Positions 1 to 6,423 of a stretch of DNA of 20,464 nucleotides are shown here, one piece after another; the stretch's first letter is position 1, and every line of letters starts with the position of its first letter. The position numbers were made by a program, and so were the translations under genes. The notes beneath the pieces are model-generated. The model searched no databases and had not been told where the DNA came from. It saw only the letters and a program-made list of their open reading frames with translations. Source of the stretch: Spirochaetia bacterium (GTDB lineage Bacteria > Spirochaetota > Spirochaetia > Treponematales > Breznakiellaceae); contig BNUW01000029.1 in NCBI GenBank assembly GCA_025997655.1, positions 1 to 20,464 of the forward strand, read 5' to 3'.

Positions 1-96
1 TAGATGGGCCTGGCGGGGATGCCCACTAAAAATATCGGAGTGGTGGTGGCTGAATTCCCGGATTGTTTGCTCCGCATGACGTTTGATATAAGCCAT
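1..96 (-). CDS. N-terminal start of an AAA-type ATPase (DUF4143-like), cut by the left edge
   Basis: An ATG at 96 on the minus strand opens 32 codons that run off the left edge. The first residues (MAYIKRHAEQTIRE) resemble the usual beginning of the AAA_14/DUF4143 family, where a YIKR-type start precedes a Walker A shaped GPRQxGK. Here the equivalent stretch reads SGHPRQAH, so the P-loop looks damaged or shifted by a small indel, and this may be a decaying copy. No strong ribosome binding site precedes the ATG. The family assignment is tentative because only 32 residues are visible. A different member of the same superfamily lies at 10296. Confidence 0.4.
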   Translation of the reverse strand, partial: MAYIKRHAEQTIREFSHHHSDIFSGHPRQAHL

Positions 97-115
97 AGGA
101 TAAGTTTCGGCTGAT

Positions 116-132
116 TTGACATTGGATGTCAA
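116..132. repeat. Short perfect inverted repeat upstream of the left-edge ATPase
   Basis: TTGACAT, three bases (tgg), then ATGTCAA form a perfect 7-bp inverted repeat. It lies 19 bases upstream of the minus-strand ATG at 96. On the minus strand it contains TTGACA, so it could be an operator over a -35 box or a small hairpin. No convincing -10 box follows it. The rest of 97-187 contains nothing else that I recognise. Confidence 0.45.
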
Positions 133-187
133 GATAGCCGCCCGGCGTCCTGTTGTACCGCGGCATCAAGTGGGCGGTGCTTAACCA

Positions 188-889
188 CTACACCCGCAGC
201 TCCACTATCACCGTCCGCACTCCATAAGGCGGAACCTCAAAGATAAGTGTTCTGCCGTCATCTTTCAGACCACAGTCCCCCAGGTGTTCCCGCTCGGTAA
301 CATCGGTGTAGTATGCGGCGGAGGCGGTGAATCCTAGTTTGAATTCAGCCTGAGCCGTTTTACCGTCGATCTCGTATACCCGCAGTAGAAGCCGTTTACC
401 CCCCGTTTCAGGGCGTTTGACCGCCGAAAGGACGATACTGCCGGACCGGAGTTCCAACAGACTTTCTGCGGGGGTACGGTTCCCGCCGTGATTTTTACCG
501 GAGATGACCGTCAGGGGATGGCAGTAGGCTAAGCTTTCCTCTGCCAAGGCGTCATTACTGATGGCGTTTCCGGTAAAGGGCGCAACGGCAAAGGCAATCC
601 GGTGCCGGCCCGTTTCCGGGGTCAGGTCCGGGTCATAGGCGCCGCGGATCAGGGTCAAGGACACGCTGTCCTCCCGGCAGCGGAAACCGTATTTATCACG
701 GGAGAAGAGGGCAAGCGACGCGGCGCCGCCGGGATTCTCCGCCAGGACAAAACTTTCCGATGGCAGGTCCATGTCAATGGGATCTCGTTTTGTCATACCG
801 AAGGGAATATCAAAACGATAGGCGCCCTTGTAGGCAAGGGGCAGATAAAAATGCAGGTTCGGTACCGCCGGCCAACGTGGTTGCGATGT
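188..889 (-). pseudogene. C-terminal remnant of a family GH38 alpha-mannosidase
   Basis: An open frame runs from just after a TGA at 890-892 down to the TAG at 188. It encodes about 233 residues that match the beta-sandwich C-terminus of GH38 alpha-mannosidases. Key blocks are FDIPFG near the start, SLALFSRDKYGF, LSLIR-like SLTLIRGAYDPD, and HRIAFAVAPFTG. An intact enzyme of this family has roughly 850-1050 residues, so the N-terminal catalytic domain is missing and there is no proper start. An internal ATG at 796 could start a 202-residue fragment. The remnant lies just downstream of the mutarotase-like gene in the same orientation, which suggests a former sugar-degradation operon. The 890-924 gap holds no recognisable mannosidase sequence, so this looks like a deletion rather than a simple frameshift. 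Confidence 0.8.
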
Positions 890-924
890 TCAAGGCTGTG
901 CGCGAATTTGCATAACCGGGCGTC

Positions 925-2169
925 TTAATTCACCGCCGCCGTTTTTGCCTCCAGCTTTTTCAAGGCCTTAAAAGCCGGGTCCGCATTAAATGCCCAAGCC
1001 CCCCCGACCCCGCCGCAGACCAGTTTGGAATCCGCGCTTTCAATGGTGCGTATGCCCTCATCCAGAGTGGATTCATAGGGGGCAAAGAGGGTACCGTAAC
1101 GGAGAATCCGTTCACTTTTGGCGGGGATGATCACCGTAGTGGGAGCGCCCAGGAGGGTTTTCGTTTTCCGGGAGTATTCAAGGCCGTAGGCATAGGCGCT
1201 TACGGCGTTTTCCGTGCCAAGGCAATAGGTCTGGTCCATGCCGCCCTCGTATGCCGCCCAGGGAGTAAAGGGGCGTCCGCCGTACTGCATCCAGTATTCA
1301 TTAAAGCGAAGGATAATGTCCTCGGGTCCCGCGGCGGCCTGACCGGTGAAGAAACAAACATAGGCCAGTTTAAGCGCCGGGTTCACCACGGCGGACCAGC
1401 CGAGCCGGGCTGAAGCGGGAATGGCTCCGGCGGCAAAATCGGTATACCCCAGGGGTCCGGGTACCAGGGAAAGATCCACCGTACCGCCCTTTGCCAGGGG
1501 CGCTTTATCCAGGGAAGGGAATTCCTTCCCCAAGGCAAGCCGGGTGGTGGGATCAAACTCTCCGCCGGCGGCCGGGGTAATCCAGCGATCCGCAGCGCCT
1601 GAGAGCCGGCAGCCTGCCTGGAGGAAGGGAGCGCCAACCGTATTATGCCAGGCTGCGACAATTTCGAGGTCCCGGTCCCCCTTGTTTGTTACCCGGATGG
1701 CGGTGTAATGGACCGGTTGGGAGGGGAAAATAGCGTCAATTTTGCTAAACGACAGGGGCATCTTTGCATCCGGGCTCTCCAGGGTGGAAAGCGCCCAGGC
1801 GCCCCCGGTTTCTTTGTCAACGCCGCTGTTTACAAAGCGCCAGGGCTCCTGAGAAGTCCAGCCATGGGCGGGCAGGGCCACCCCGTCAACGGTATGGTCC
1901 GGGCCGAAATTCGGCAGGCAGGGGAAATTACCGGCAAGATCATACAGCAGCCCCCCCTTCCAGAAACCGCCATGCTCTGCGGCGTTAAAGGCCTTCCCGG
2001 AATTGCCCCGGAACCAGGGAATCCAATGGGCGTTAATTGAATGATTTTCCCCGTGGTAGGAAAGTTCGGGAACCATCCCGCCCTGATCATCCACCAGGAT
2101 ACGGGAATGCTCATTTTCCAGAACCGTAGCTTCCCGTTTGCCAAGTTCCGTTATCCGCGTTACCTTCAT
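925..2169 (-). CDS. Galactose-mutarotase-like (aldose 1-epimerase superfamily) protein
   Basis: This gene encodes 414 residues with the look of an aldose 1-epimerase or carbohydrate-binding mutarotase fold. An early ILVDDQGGMVPEL segment is followed by NFPCLPNFGP and LPAHGW, which supplies a histidine in the place typical of mutarotase active sites. A later NEYWMQYGGRPFTPW block and a C-terminal beta-rich region complete it. There is no signal peptide, so it is probably cytoplasmic. The start ATG at 2169 is preceded by AAGGAAGG at good spacing. It lies immediately upstream of the GH38 mannosidase remnant, so it probably worked with glycan breakdown. The exact substrate and whether it is catalytic cannot be read from the sequence. 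Confidence 0.75.
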   Translation of the reverse strand: MKVTRITELGKREATVLENEHSRILVDDQGGMVPELSYHGENHSINAHWIPWFRGNSGKAFNAAEHGGFWKGGLLYDLAGNFPCLPNFGPDHTVDGVALPAHGWTSQEPWRFVNSGVDKETGGAWALSTLESPDAKMPLSFSKIDAIFPSQPVHYTAIRVTNKGDRDLEIVAAWHNTVGAPFLQAGCRLSGAADRWITPAAGGEFDPTTRLALGKEFPSLDKAPLAKGGTVDLSLVPGPLGYTDFAAGAIPASARLGWSAVVNPALKLAYVCFFTGQAAAGPEDIILRFNEYWMQYGGRPFTPWAAYEGGMDQTYCLGTENAVSAYAYGLEYSRKTKTLLGAPTTVIIPAKSERILRYGTLFAPYESTLDEGIRTIESADSKLVCGGVGGAWAFNADPAFKALKKLEAKTAAVN

Positions 2170-2183
2170 ATCAAACCTTCCTT

Positions 2184-2426
2184 ATAAAAGAATACCACCG
2201 TAAAAGCAGGAATTCCAAATTAGAGAAAGCATACGAAAAACGAGATATACCGATGAAGAATTTTAACGCAGAGGGCACAGAGGATACGCAGAGACCACCG
2301 AGAAAATAGTGTTTATCCTTCCCTCTGTGTCCTCTTTTTTTCTTTCTCTGTGTTCTCTGTGTTTATTCTTCTCCTTAATTCTCTTTACTATATGGTTAAA
2401 TTCGGAATTCCTGCCATAAAAGAATA
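2184..2426. repeat. Nested palindromic intergenic element
   Basis: An outer perfect 11-bp inverted repeat, GCAGGAATTCC at 2206-2216 and GGAATTCCTGC at 2404-2414, encloses an inner imperfect palindrome at about 2263-2375. The inner arms are built from CACAGAG/CTCTGTG-type words. An 11-bp direct repeat, ATAAAAGAATA, occurs at 2184-2194 and again at 2416-2426, just outside the outer arms. No protein is encoded. This fills the gap between the mutarotase-like gene and the sulfur operon. Palindromes built of such words recur in many environmental bacteria. Whether this copy is mobile, a terminator or a remnant cannot be decided here. Confidence 0.7.
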
Positions 2427-2482
2427 TCATATGTACCGGTCCTATGGAAGTGTGCTATATTTTTAAAAGAAAATGATGATTA

Positions 2483-2514
2483 TACCCTATCAATATGATA
2501 GACATTATAGGGTA
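2483..2514. promoter_or_regulatory. Palindromic operator upstream of the sulfur/encapsulin operon
   Basis: Three overlapping perfect inverted repeats lie in 46 bases: TACCCTAT (2483-2490) with ATAGGGTA (2507-2514); CTATCA-ata-TGATAG (2487-2501); and ATTATAG (2504-2510) with CTATAAT (2522-2528). The arrangement covers both the -35 and -10 boxes of the predicted promoter, as expected for a repressor site. The ATACC/GGTA-type half-sites recall operators of Rrf2-family regulators of cysteine and iron-sulfur genes. That family link is inference, and no Rrf2 gene is in the window. Confidence 0.6.
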
Positions 2515-2528
2515 CAATGTGCTATAAT
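2499..2528 (+). promoter_or_regulatory. Sigma70-like promoter of the sulfur/encapsulin operon
   Basis: TAGACA (2499-2504) is followed after 18 bases by TATAAT (2523-2528), with an extended -10 TGC just upstream. The expected transcription start is near 2535, almost at the first codon of the cysteine synthase. A second extended -10-like TGCTATATT lies at 2453-2461 but has no good -35 box. Confidence 0.6.
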
Positions 2529-2538
2529 AGGATTGATG

Positions 2539-3447
2539 ATGAATATCCTTGATTTAGTGGGGAATACGCCCCTCCTGGAGCTGAAAAAAATTGCGCAGGA
2601 TATCCCCGGGGTATCCCTTTTTGCCAAGGCGGAGTTCTGCAACCCCAGCGGTTCCGTGAAGGACCGGGCGGCCAGGGCGATGATCCTTGCCGGGCTGGAG
2701 CAGGGGGCGCTTAGGCCGGGGAAGACCATCATCGACGCGTCAAGCGGCAATACGGGGATCGCCTACTCCATGCTTGGGGCGGCTTTGGGGTATCCGGCGC
2801 TTATCTACCTGCCCGCCAATGCCAGCGCAGAACGGAAGCGGATCATGAAGTGTTACCATGCGGAGATTGTCGAGACCAGCCCCCTGGAAAGTTCCGACGG
2901 CGCTTTTCTGGCGGTCAAGGAGGCGGTTGCCAGGGACCCGGACCGGTACTTCTTCCCCAACCAGTACAACAACGATGTCAACTGGCGGGCCCACTACAAC
3001 TCAACCGGCATTGAGATTTGGGAGCAGACCGGGGGTACGGTGACCCACTTCATCACCGGTTTGGGAACTTCGGGCACCTTTATGGGGACCTCCCGGCGGC
3101 TGAAGGAATACAACAAGGCTGTCCATGTCTACGCGGTGCAGCCCGATTCCCCCTTCCACGGTATCGAGGGGACCAAGCACATGGGGAGCACCATCAAGCC
3201 GGGGATCTACGACGAAACCCTGCCCGAGGGCTTTGTGGAGGTGGACACTGAGTCGGCCTACGCCATGGCCCGGCGGCTTGCCTCTGAGGAGGGACTCCTG
3301 GTGGGGATCAGCGCCGGGGCTAATGTGGTGGGCGCACTCCGGCTTGGGCGGACCCTGCCCAAGGGCTCGGTGGTGGTCACCGTTTTGGGAGACAGCGGGT
3401 CACGGTATCTGTCGGACAATTTCTGGGATGAAGGGGGCACGCGGTGA
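2539..3447 (+). CDS. cysM: PLP-dependent cysteine synthase (CysK/CysM family)
   Basis: This 302-residue fold-type II PLP enzyme replaces the activated hydroxyl of a serine derivative with sulfur to make cysteine. The family opening DLVGNTPLLEL is present. The PLP lysine is K41 in NPSGSVKDRA, the substrate loop is SSGNTG (69-74), and the phosphate-binding loop is GLGTSGT. The HGIEGTKHM block and location beside a JAMM protease and sulfur carrier recall mycobacterial CysM, which takes sulfur from the CysO thiocarboxylate, so I favour that role over free sulfide. Paired ATGs lie at 2536 and 2539; AGGA at 2529-2532 fits the second best. A longer frame from 2473 is unlikely because it would pass through the operator and promoter. 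This is the first gene of a seven-gene operon, and its stop overlaps the next start by four bases. Confidence 0.88.
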   Translation: MNILDLVGNTPLLELKKIAQDIPGVSLFAKAEFCNPSGSVKDRAARAMILAGLEQGALRPGKTIIDASSGNTGIAYSMLGAALGYPALIYLPANASAERKRIMKCYHAEIVETSPLESSDGAFLAVKEAVARDPDRYFFPNQYNNDVNWRAHYNSTGIEIWEQTGGTVTHFITGLGTSGTFMGTSRRLKEYNKAVHVYAVQPDSPFHGIEGTKHMGSTIKPGIYDETLPEGFVEVDTESAYAMARRLASEEGLLVGISAGANVVGALRLGRTLPKGSVVVTVLGDSGSRYLSDNFWDEGGTR

Positions 3448-3869
3448 TCACCCTTTCCGCAGACCGGGAGGAGGCTATCCGCAGGGAAGGAGAGCGCGCC
3501 TATCCCAACGAGTGCTGTGGTATTATACTGGGCAGTATTGCTGATGACAATAGCCGGGTGATGACGGACAGCATCCCCATTGAGAATGCCCGGGAGGCGG
3601 GTGAACAGTATCACCGTTTCCGCATTGAGCCGGAGGATTTGATGAAGGCGGAACTGGCTGCCCGGAAGCGCAAACTGGATGTGCTGGGGTTTTACCATTC
3701 CCATCCGGACCATCCGGCAAAGCCTTCGGACTATGACAAGGAACACGCCCTGCCGTACTATTCCTACATCATTACGGCGGTGGATAAGGGAAAGGCCGGT
3801 GATTTTACCAGTTGGGAGCTGAAAACGGACCGGTCGGAATTTGTGCAGGAACACATTAAGCGGCTTTGA
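3444..3869 (+). CDS. JAMM/MPN+ metalloprotease (CysO/HcyS-type sulfur-carrier peptidase)
   Basis: This 141-residue zinc peptidase of the Mov34/MPN/PAD-1 family has a complete JAMM active site: E23 in PNECCG, then H85-S-H87 and S95-x2-D98, giving HxH-x7-S-x2-D. Known bacterial relatives act on ubiquitin-like sulfur carriers. Mec cleaves CysO-cysteine in mycobacteria, HcyD removes a C-terminal Ala from HcyS, and QbsD trims QbsE. The adjacent carrier here ends in GGA, so trimming that Ala, releasing cysteine from the carrier adduct, or both, are likely roles. The start is GTG, overlapping the preceding TGA (GTGA), with AAGGGGG at 3431-3437 as the ribosome binding site, so translation is probably coupled. 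It has no signal peptide and should be cytoplasmic. Confidence 0.9.
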   Translation: MITLSADREEAIRREGERAYPNECCGIILGSIADDNSRVMTDSIPIENAREAGEQYHRFRIEPEDLMKAELAARKRKLDVLGFYHSHPDHPAKPSDYDKEHALPYYSYIITAVDKGKAGDFTSWELKTDRSEFVQEHIKRL

Positions 3870-3882
3870 GGAGGAGGAAAAT

Positions 3883-4158
3883 ATGGCAGTGACAATTTTG
3901 ATACCCACGGCATTGAGGAACTTTACGGATCGTAAGTCCGAAGTGAGCGCCGAGGGAGCTACGGTGGGGGAGGCGATTAGGAATTTTGCCGATGCCTACC
4001 CGGACATTAAACAGCATCTCTACCAGGGGGCCGAATTGCGGTCCTTCATCAATGTGTTTGTGGGAGAGGATAACATTAAGAAGCTCCAGGGGCTGGACAC
4101 CAAAGTTGCCGATGGGGGAACCATCATGCTGGTACCGGCAATTGCGGGTGGGGCTTGA
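3883..4158 (+). CDS. Ubiquitin-like sulfur carrier protein (MoaD/ThiS/CysO family) ending Gly-Gly-Ala
   Basis: This small protein of 91 residues has the beta-grasp pattern of the MoaD/ThiS/CysO group: a beta-hairpin start (AVTILIPTALRNFT), a central helix (TVGEAIRNFADAYP), FINVFVGEDNI, and a hydrophobic IMLVPAIAGGA tail. The functional end in this family is a C-terminal Gly-Gly that is adenylated and converted to a thiocarboxylate. Here an extra Ala follows the Gly-Gly (G89, G90, A91), so the precursor should need trimming, matching the JAMM protease encoded just upstream. The start ATG at 3883 has a near-consensus AGGAGG at 3872-3877, five bases upstream, the best ribosome binding site in the operon, which suggests high expression. 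It probably donates sulfur to the cysteine synthase. A thiamine or molybdopterin role is less likely, as no such genes are nearby. Confidence 0.9.
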   Translation: MAVTILIPTALRNFTDRKSEVSAEGATVGEAIRNFADAYPDIKQHLYQGAELRSFINVFVGEDNIKKLQGLDTKVADGGTIMLVPAIAGGA

Positions 4159-4179
4159 GAAGAAGATGAAGAGGAATAA

Positions 4180-4255
4180 AACCGCGAAGGCGACAAAGGA
4201 AATACCCCGTTTCGTATCTTTTCCTTCCTTAGTCGCTTTCGGCGCCTTTGCGGTT
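4180..4255. repeat. Palindrome inside the operon, between carrier and E1 genes
   Basis: AACCGCGAAGGCG at 4180-4192 is matched, with one mismatch, by CGCCTTTGCGGTT at 4243-4255. The inner parts of the arms (ACAAAGGAAA and the TTTCCTTCCTTAGTCG side) also pair partly. The hairpin sits in the only gap of more than 100 bases between operon genes. It resembles in style the palindromes at 2263-2375 and 13163-13250. It has no clear T-run, so it is not an obvious terminator. It could stabilise the upstream mRNA part or be an inserted repeat. Confidence 0.65.
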
Positions 4256-4280
4256 GAAAATTCTTGTAAGGGTTTTTTGA

Positions 4281-5453
4281 ATGGCAGATAGTGTTATTAA
4301 GGACAGAACATTAGCGGATCTCACCAATGAAGAAATAGGCCGGTACAGCCGTCACCTGCTCCTGGCCGAGGTGGGCATTGAGGGGCAGAAGCGGCTCAAG
4401 GCTTCGCGGGTGCTCATTGTGGGGACCGGCGGGCTGGGGGCGCCGTTGGCCTTGTACCTTGCGGCGGCAGGTGTAGGGAAGCTGGGGATTGTGGACTTCG
4501 ATTTTGTGGAGGAGTCAAACCTTCAACGCCAGGTGATCCACGGAACCCGTGATGTGGGGCGGCCCAAGGTGGCCTCCGCCAAGGATCGTATCAAGAGTAT
4601 CAATCCCTACTGCGATGTTGTTACCTATAATACTATGCTCTCAAGTGAAAATGCGCTAGACATTATGAAGGATTACGATGTAGTGGCCGACGGTACGGAT
4701 AACTACCAGACCCGCTACCTGGTGAACGACGCCTGCGTGCTTTTGGGGATACCCAATGTGTACGGCTCCATCTTCCAGTTTGAGGGGCAGGCGTCGGTGT
4801 TCTACGCCAAGGAAGGCCCCTGTTACCGCTGCCTCTATCCGGAACCGCCCCCGCCGGGACTGGTCCCCTCCTGCGCCGAGGGCGGTGTGGTTGGTGTTTT
4901 GCCGGGCATCGTTGGTACCATCCAGGCCAACGAGGTGATCAAGCTTATTGTGGGGGGCGGGGACAGCCTTACCGGACGGCTCCTCCTCTTTGATTCATGG
5001 AAGATGAAGTTCCGGGAACTCAAACTGGACAAGGACCCCCATTGCCCCATCTGCGGCAAGGAGCCTACCATTCATGAGCTTATCGACTACGAGCAATTCT
5101 GCGGCCTCAAAAAAAGTAATACCGTGGAGCCCGTGGAGAGTATTACTGCGAAGGAATTGAAGGATAGGCTGGATAAGAACGATCCTATCCAGATCATCGA
5201 CACCAGGGAACCCCATGAGCGGGCTATCGTCAAATTTCCCCAGGCCAAGGTCATCCCCCTGGGGCAGACGGCCCGGCGTATTGATGAGTTTGACCCGAAT
5301 ATCGACGCGGTGTTCATTTGCAAGATTGGGCAGCGGAGTATCTTCGCTATCCGGGCATTACGGGAAGCGGGCTATACCGGCCGGCTTCTGAATCTTAAGG
5401 ACGGCATAAACGCCTGGGCACGGGAGGTTGACACCTCTCTGCCGGTTTATTAA
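4281..5453 (+). CDS. moeZ: E1-like ThiF/MoeB adenylyltransferase with C-terminal rhodanese domain (MoeZ type)
   Basis: This 390-residue two-domain protein activates ubiquitin-like sulfur carriers. Residues 15-270 form the ThiF/MoeB domain: the nucleotide loop GTGGLG (48-53), RQVIHG, DGTDNYQTRYLVND, zinc cysteines C181/C184 and C255/C258, and a candidate thioester cysteine C198 in PSCAEGG. Residues about 285-390 form a rhodanese domain with active-site C347 in the loop CKIGQRS, which can carry a persulfide. The fusion lets one protein adenylate the carrier Gly-Gly and hand it sulfur. The likely persulfide donor here is the desulfurase encoded two genes downstream. AAGGG lies eight bases before the ATG. 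It is separated from the carrier gene by a 122-base gap with a palindrome, and from the encapsulin gene by only 19 bases. The symbol reflects domain layout, not proven function. Confidence 0.9.
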   Translation: MADSVIKDRTLADLTNEEIGRYSRHLLLAEVGIEGQKRLKASRVLIVGTGGLGAPLALYLAAAGVGKLGIVDFDFVEESNLQRQVIHGTRDVGRPKVASAKDRIKSINPYCDVVTYNTMLSSENALDIMKDYDVVADGTDNYQTRYLVNDACVLLGIPNVYGSIFQFEGQASVFYAKEGPCYRCLYPEPPPPGLVPSCAEGGVVGVLPGIVGTIQANEVIKLIVGGGDSLTGRLLLFDSWKMKFRELKLDKDPHCPICGKEPTIHELIDYEQFCGLKKSNTVEPVESITAKELKDRLDKNDPIQIIDTREPHERAIVKFPQAKVIPLGQTARRIDEFDPNIDAVFICKIGQRSIFAIRALREAGYTGRLLNLKDGINAWAREVDTSLPVY

Positions 5454-5472
5454 ATACACAAAGGAGAATAAC

Positions 5473-6423
5473 ATGGCAGAAAAGAATGCATTGAATGCAT
5501 TAGGAAAGGAAGCGGCTTCTCAGCTTGCGAACGTTACGAAGACCCCGCCCCAATACGGCGCGCTGACCCCCCGGTGGCTCACCAAGGTTCTGGAATTTAA
5601 GGGGCTGGAAGCGGGTATCTACCGGGTGAACAGGGTTGTTGAAGGAGATTCTCCCCTGGACGCGCTGTGCAGCCAGGACCCCAAGAAGGTGGAGATTCCC
5701 AAGGGCTATGTTGAATACCATGCCAAACCCCGGGAGTATCAGCTCAATTCTATTGCCACCATCATCAATGTGGACACCAAGGTTTCGGACGTATACAGCG
5801 CCCCCTTCGATCAGGTAAAGGAACAGCTTGCCCTGGGCATCGAAAGCCTCAAGGAACGGCAGGAGAGCCAGATCATCAACAGTGATGATTACGGTTTGCT
5901 GAAAAACATTACCGACACCCAACGCCTTCAAGCCCGGTACGGCCGTCCCATGCCGGACGACCTTGACGAACTGATCTCCAAGGTGTGGAAGGACCCTTCC
6001 TTCTTCCTGGCCCACCCCCGTGCCATCGCGGCATTCGAGCGTGAATGCACCCGCCGCGGCGTTCCGCCGGTCACCGTGAACATCGCCGGCGGTACTTTTA
6101 TTGCGTGGCGCGGCATTCCCATCATCCCCACCAATAAACTGTTTGTGGACGGCCTGAAAAACCCCAAGGGCAAGGCGGGGAAAACTAACATCCTCCTGGT
6201 CCGCACCGGCGAGGCCAAGCGGGGCGTTATCGGCCTGTACCAGGCGGGGCTTCCCGGCGAACAGTCACGGGGCCTTTCGGTCCGGTTCCGGGGCATCGAT
6301 GACAACGGCGTTGCGTCCTATCTCCTTTCCCTGTACTGCTCCGCCGCCATCCTCGCGGACGATGCCATCGCCGTGCTGGAAGAAGTAGAGGTAGGTGATT
6401 ACTATGACTACGCCCTCAATTAA
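5473..6423 (+). CDS. Family 2A encapsulin shell protein (SrpI-like)
   Basis: This 316-residue protein matches the family 2A encapsulins, HK97-fold proteins that assemble into a nanocompartment around a cysteine desulfurase. Diagnostic blocks are QLANVTKTPPQ near residue 20, LTPRWL, GIYRVNRVV, the KERQESQIINSDDYGLL helix, VWKDPSFFLAHP, RRGVPPVT, and GLSVRF. The length fits family 2A. The cyclic-nucleotide-binding insert of family 2B is absent. The start ATG at 5473 has AAGGAG six bases upstream. The next gene is its probable cargo and overlaps its 3' end by 20 bases, implying coupled translation. Shell proteins of this group are linked in cyanobacteria to sulfur limitation. That the shell here stores or gates sulfur is inference from that and from its neighbours. 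Confidence 0.93.
   Translation: MAEKNALNALGKEAASQLANVTKTPPQYGALTPRWLTKVLEFKGLEAGIYRVNRVVEGDSPLDALCSQDPKKVEIPKGYVEYHAKPREYQLNSIATIINVDTKVSDVYSAPFDQVKEQLALGIESLKERQESQIINSDDYGLLKNITDTQRLQARYGRPMPDDLDELISKVWKDPSFFLAHPRAIAAFERECTRRGVPPVTVNIAGGTFIAWRGIPIIPTNKLFVDGLKNPKGKAGKTNILLVRTGEAKRGVIGLYQAGLPGEQSRGLSVRFRGIDDNGVASYLLSLYCSAAILADDAIAVLEEVEVGDYYDYALN

Noticed and set aside
160..205. A tRNA-like 5' half on the minus strand (GCGGGTGTAGTGGTTAAG)
   Set aside because: The resemblance is limited to a D-arm-like stretch that overlaps the last codons of the mannosidase remnant. There is no matching anticodon arm, T-arm or acceptor stem.
881..915. A plus-strand coding scrap (ANVVAMFKAVREFA then stop) between the mannosidase remnant and the mutarotase gene
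   Set aside because: It reads like the end of a protein but is too short to assign, and no plausible upstream part is visible.
2473..2538. An upstream ATG that would lengthen the cysteine synthase by 22 residues
   Set aside because: The extension would be encoded by the operator and promoter, and the family normally begins near DLVGNTPL. The ATG at 2539 has a ribosome binding site.
5473..6423. A prophage major capsid protein
   Set aside because: The HK97 fold is shared, but the motifs match family 2A encapsulins. The next gene is a desulfurase with a cargo domain, and no other phage genes are nearby.
5473..6423. A family 2B encapsulin
   Set aside because: At 316 residues it is too short and has no cyclic-nucleotide-binding insert.
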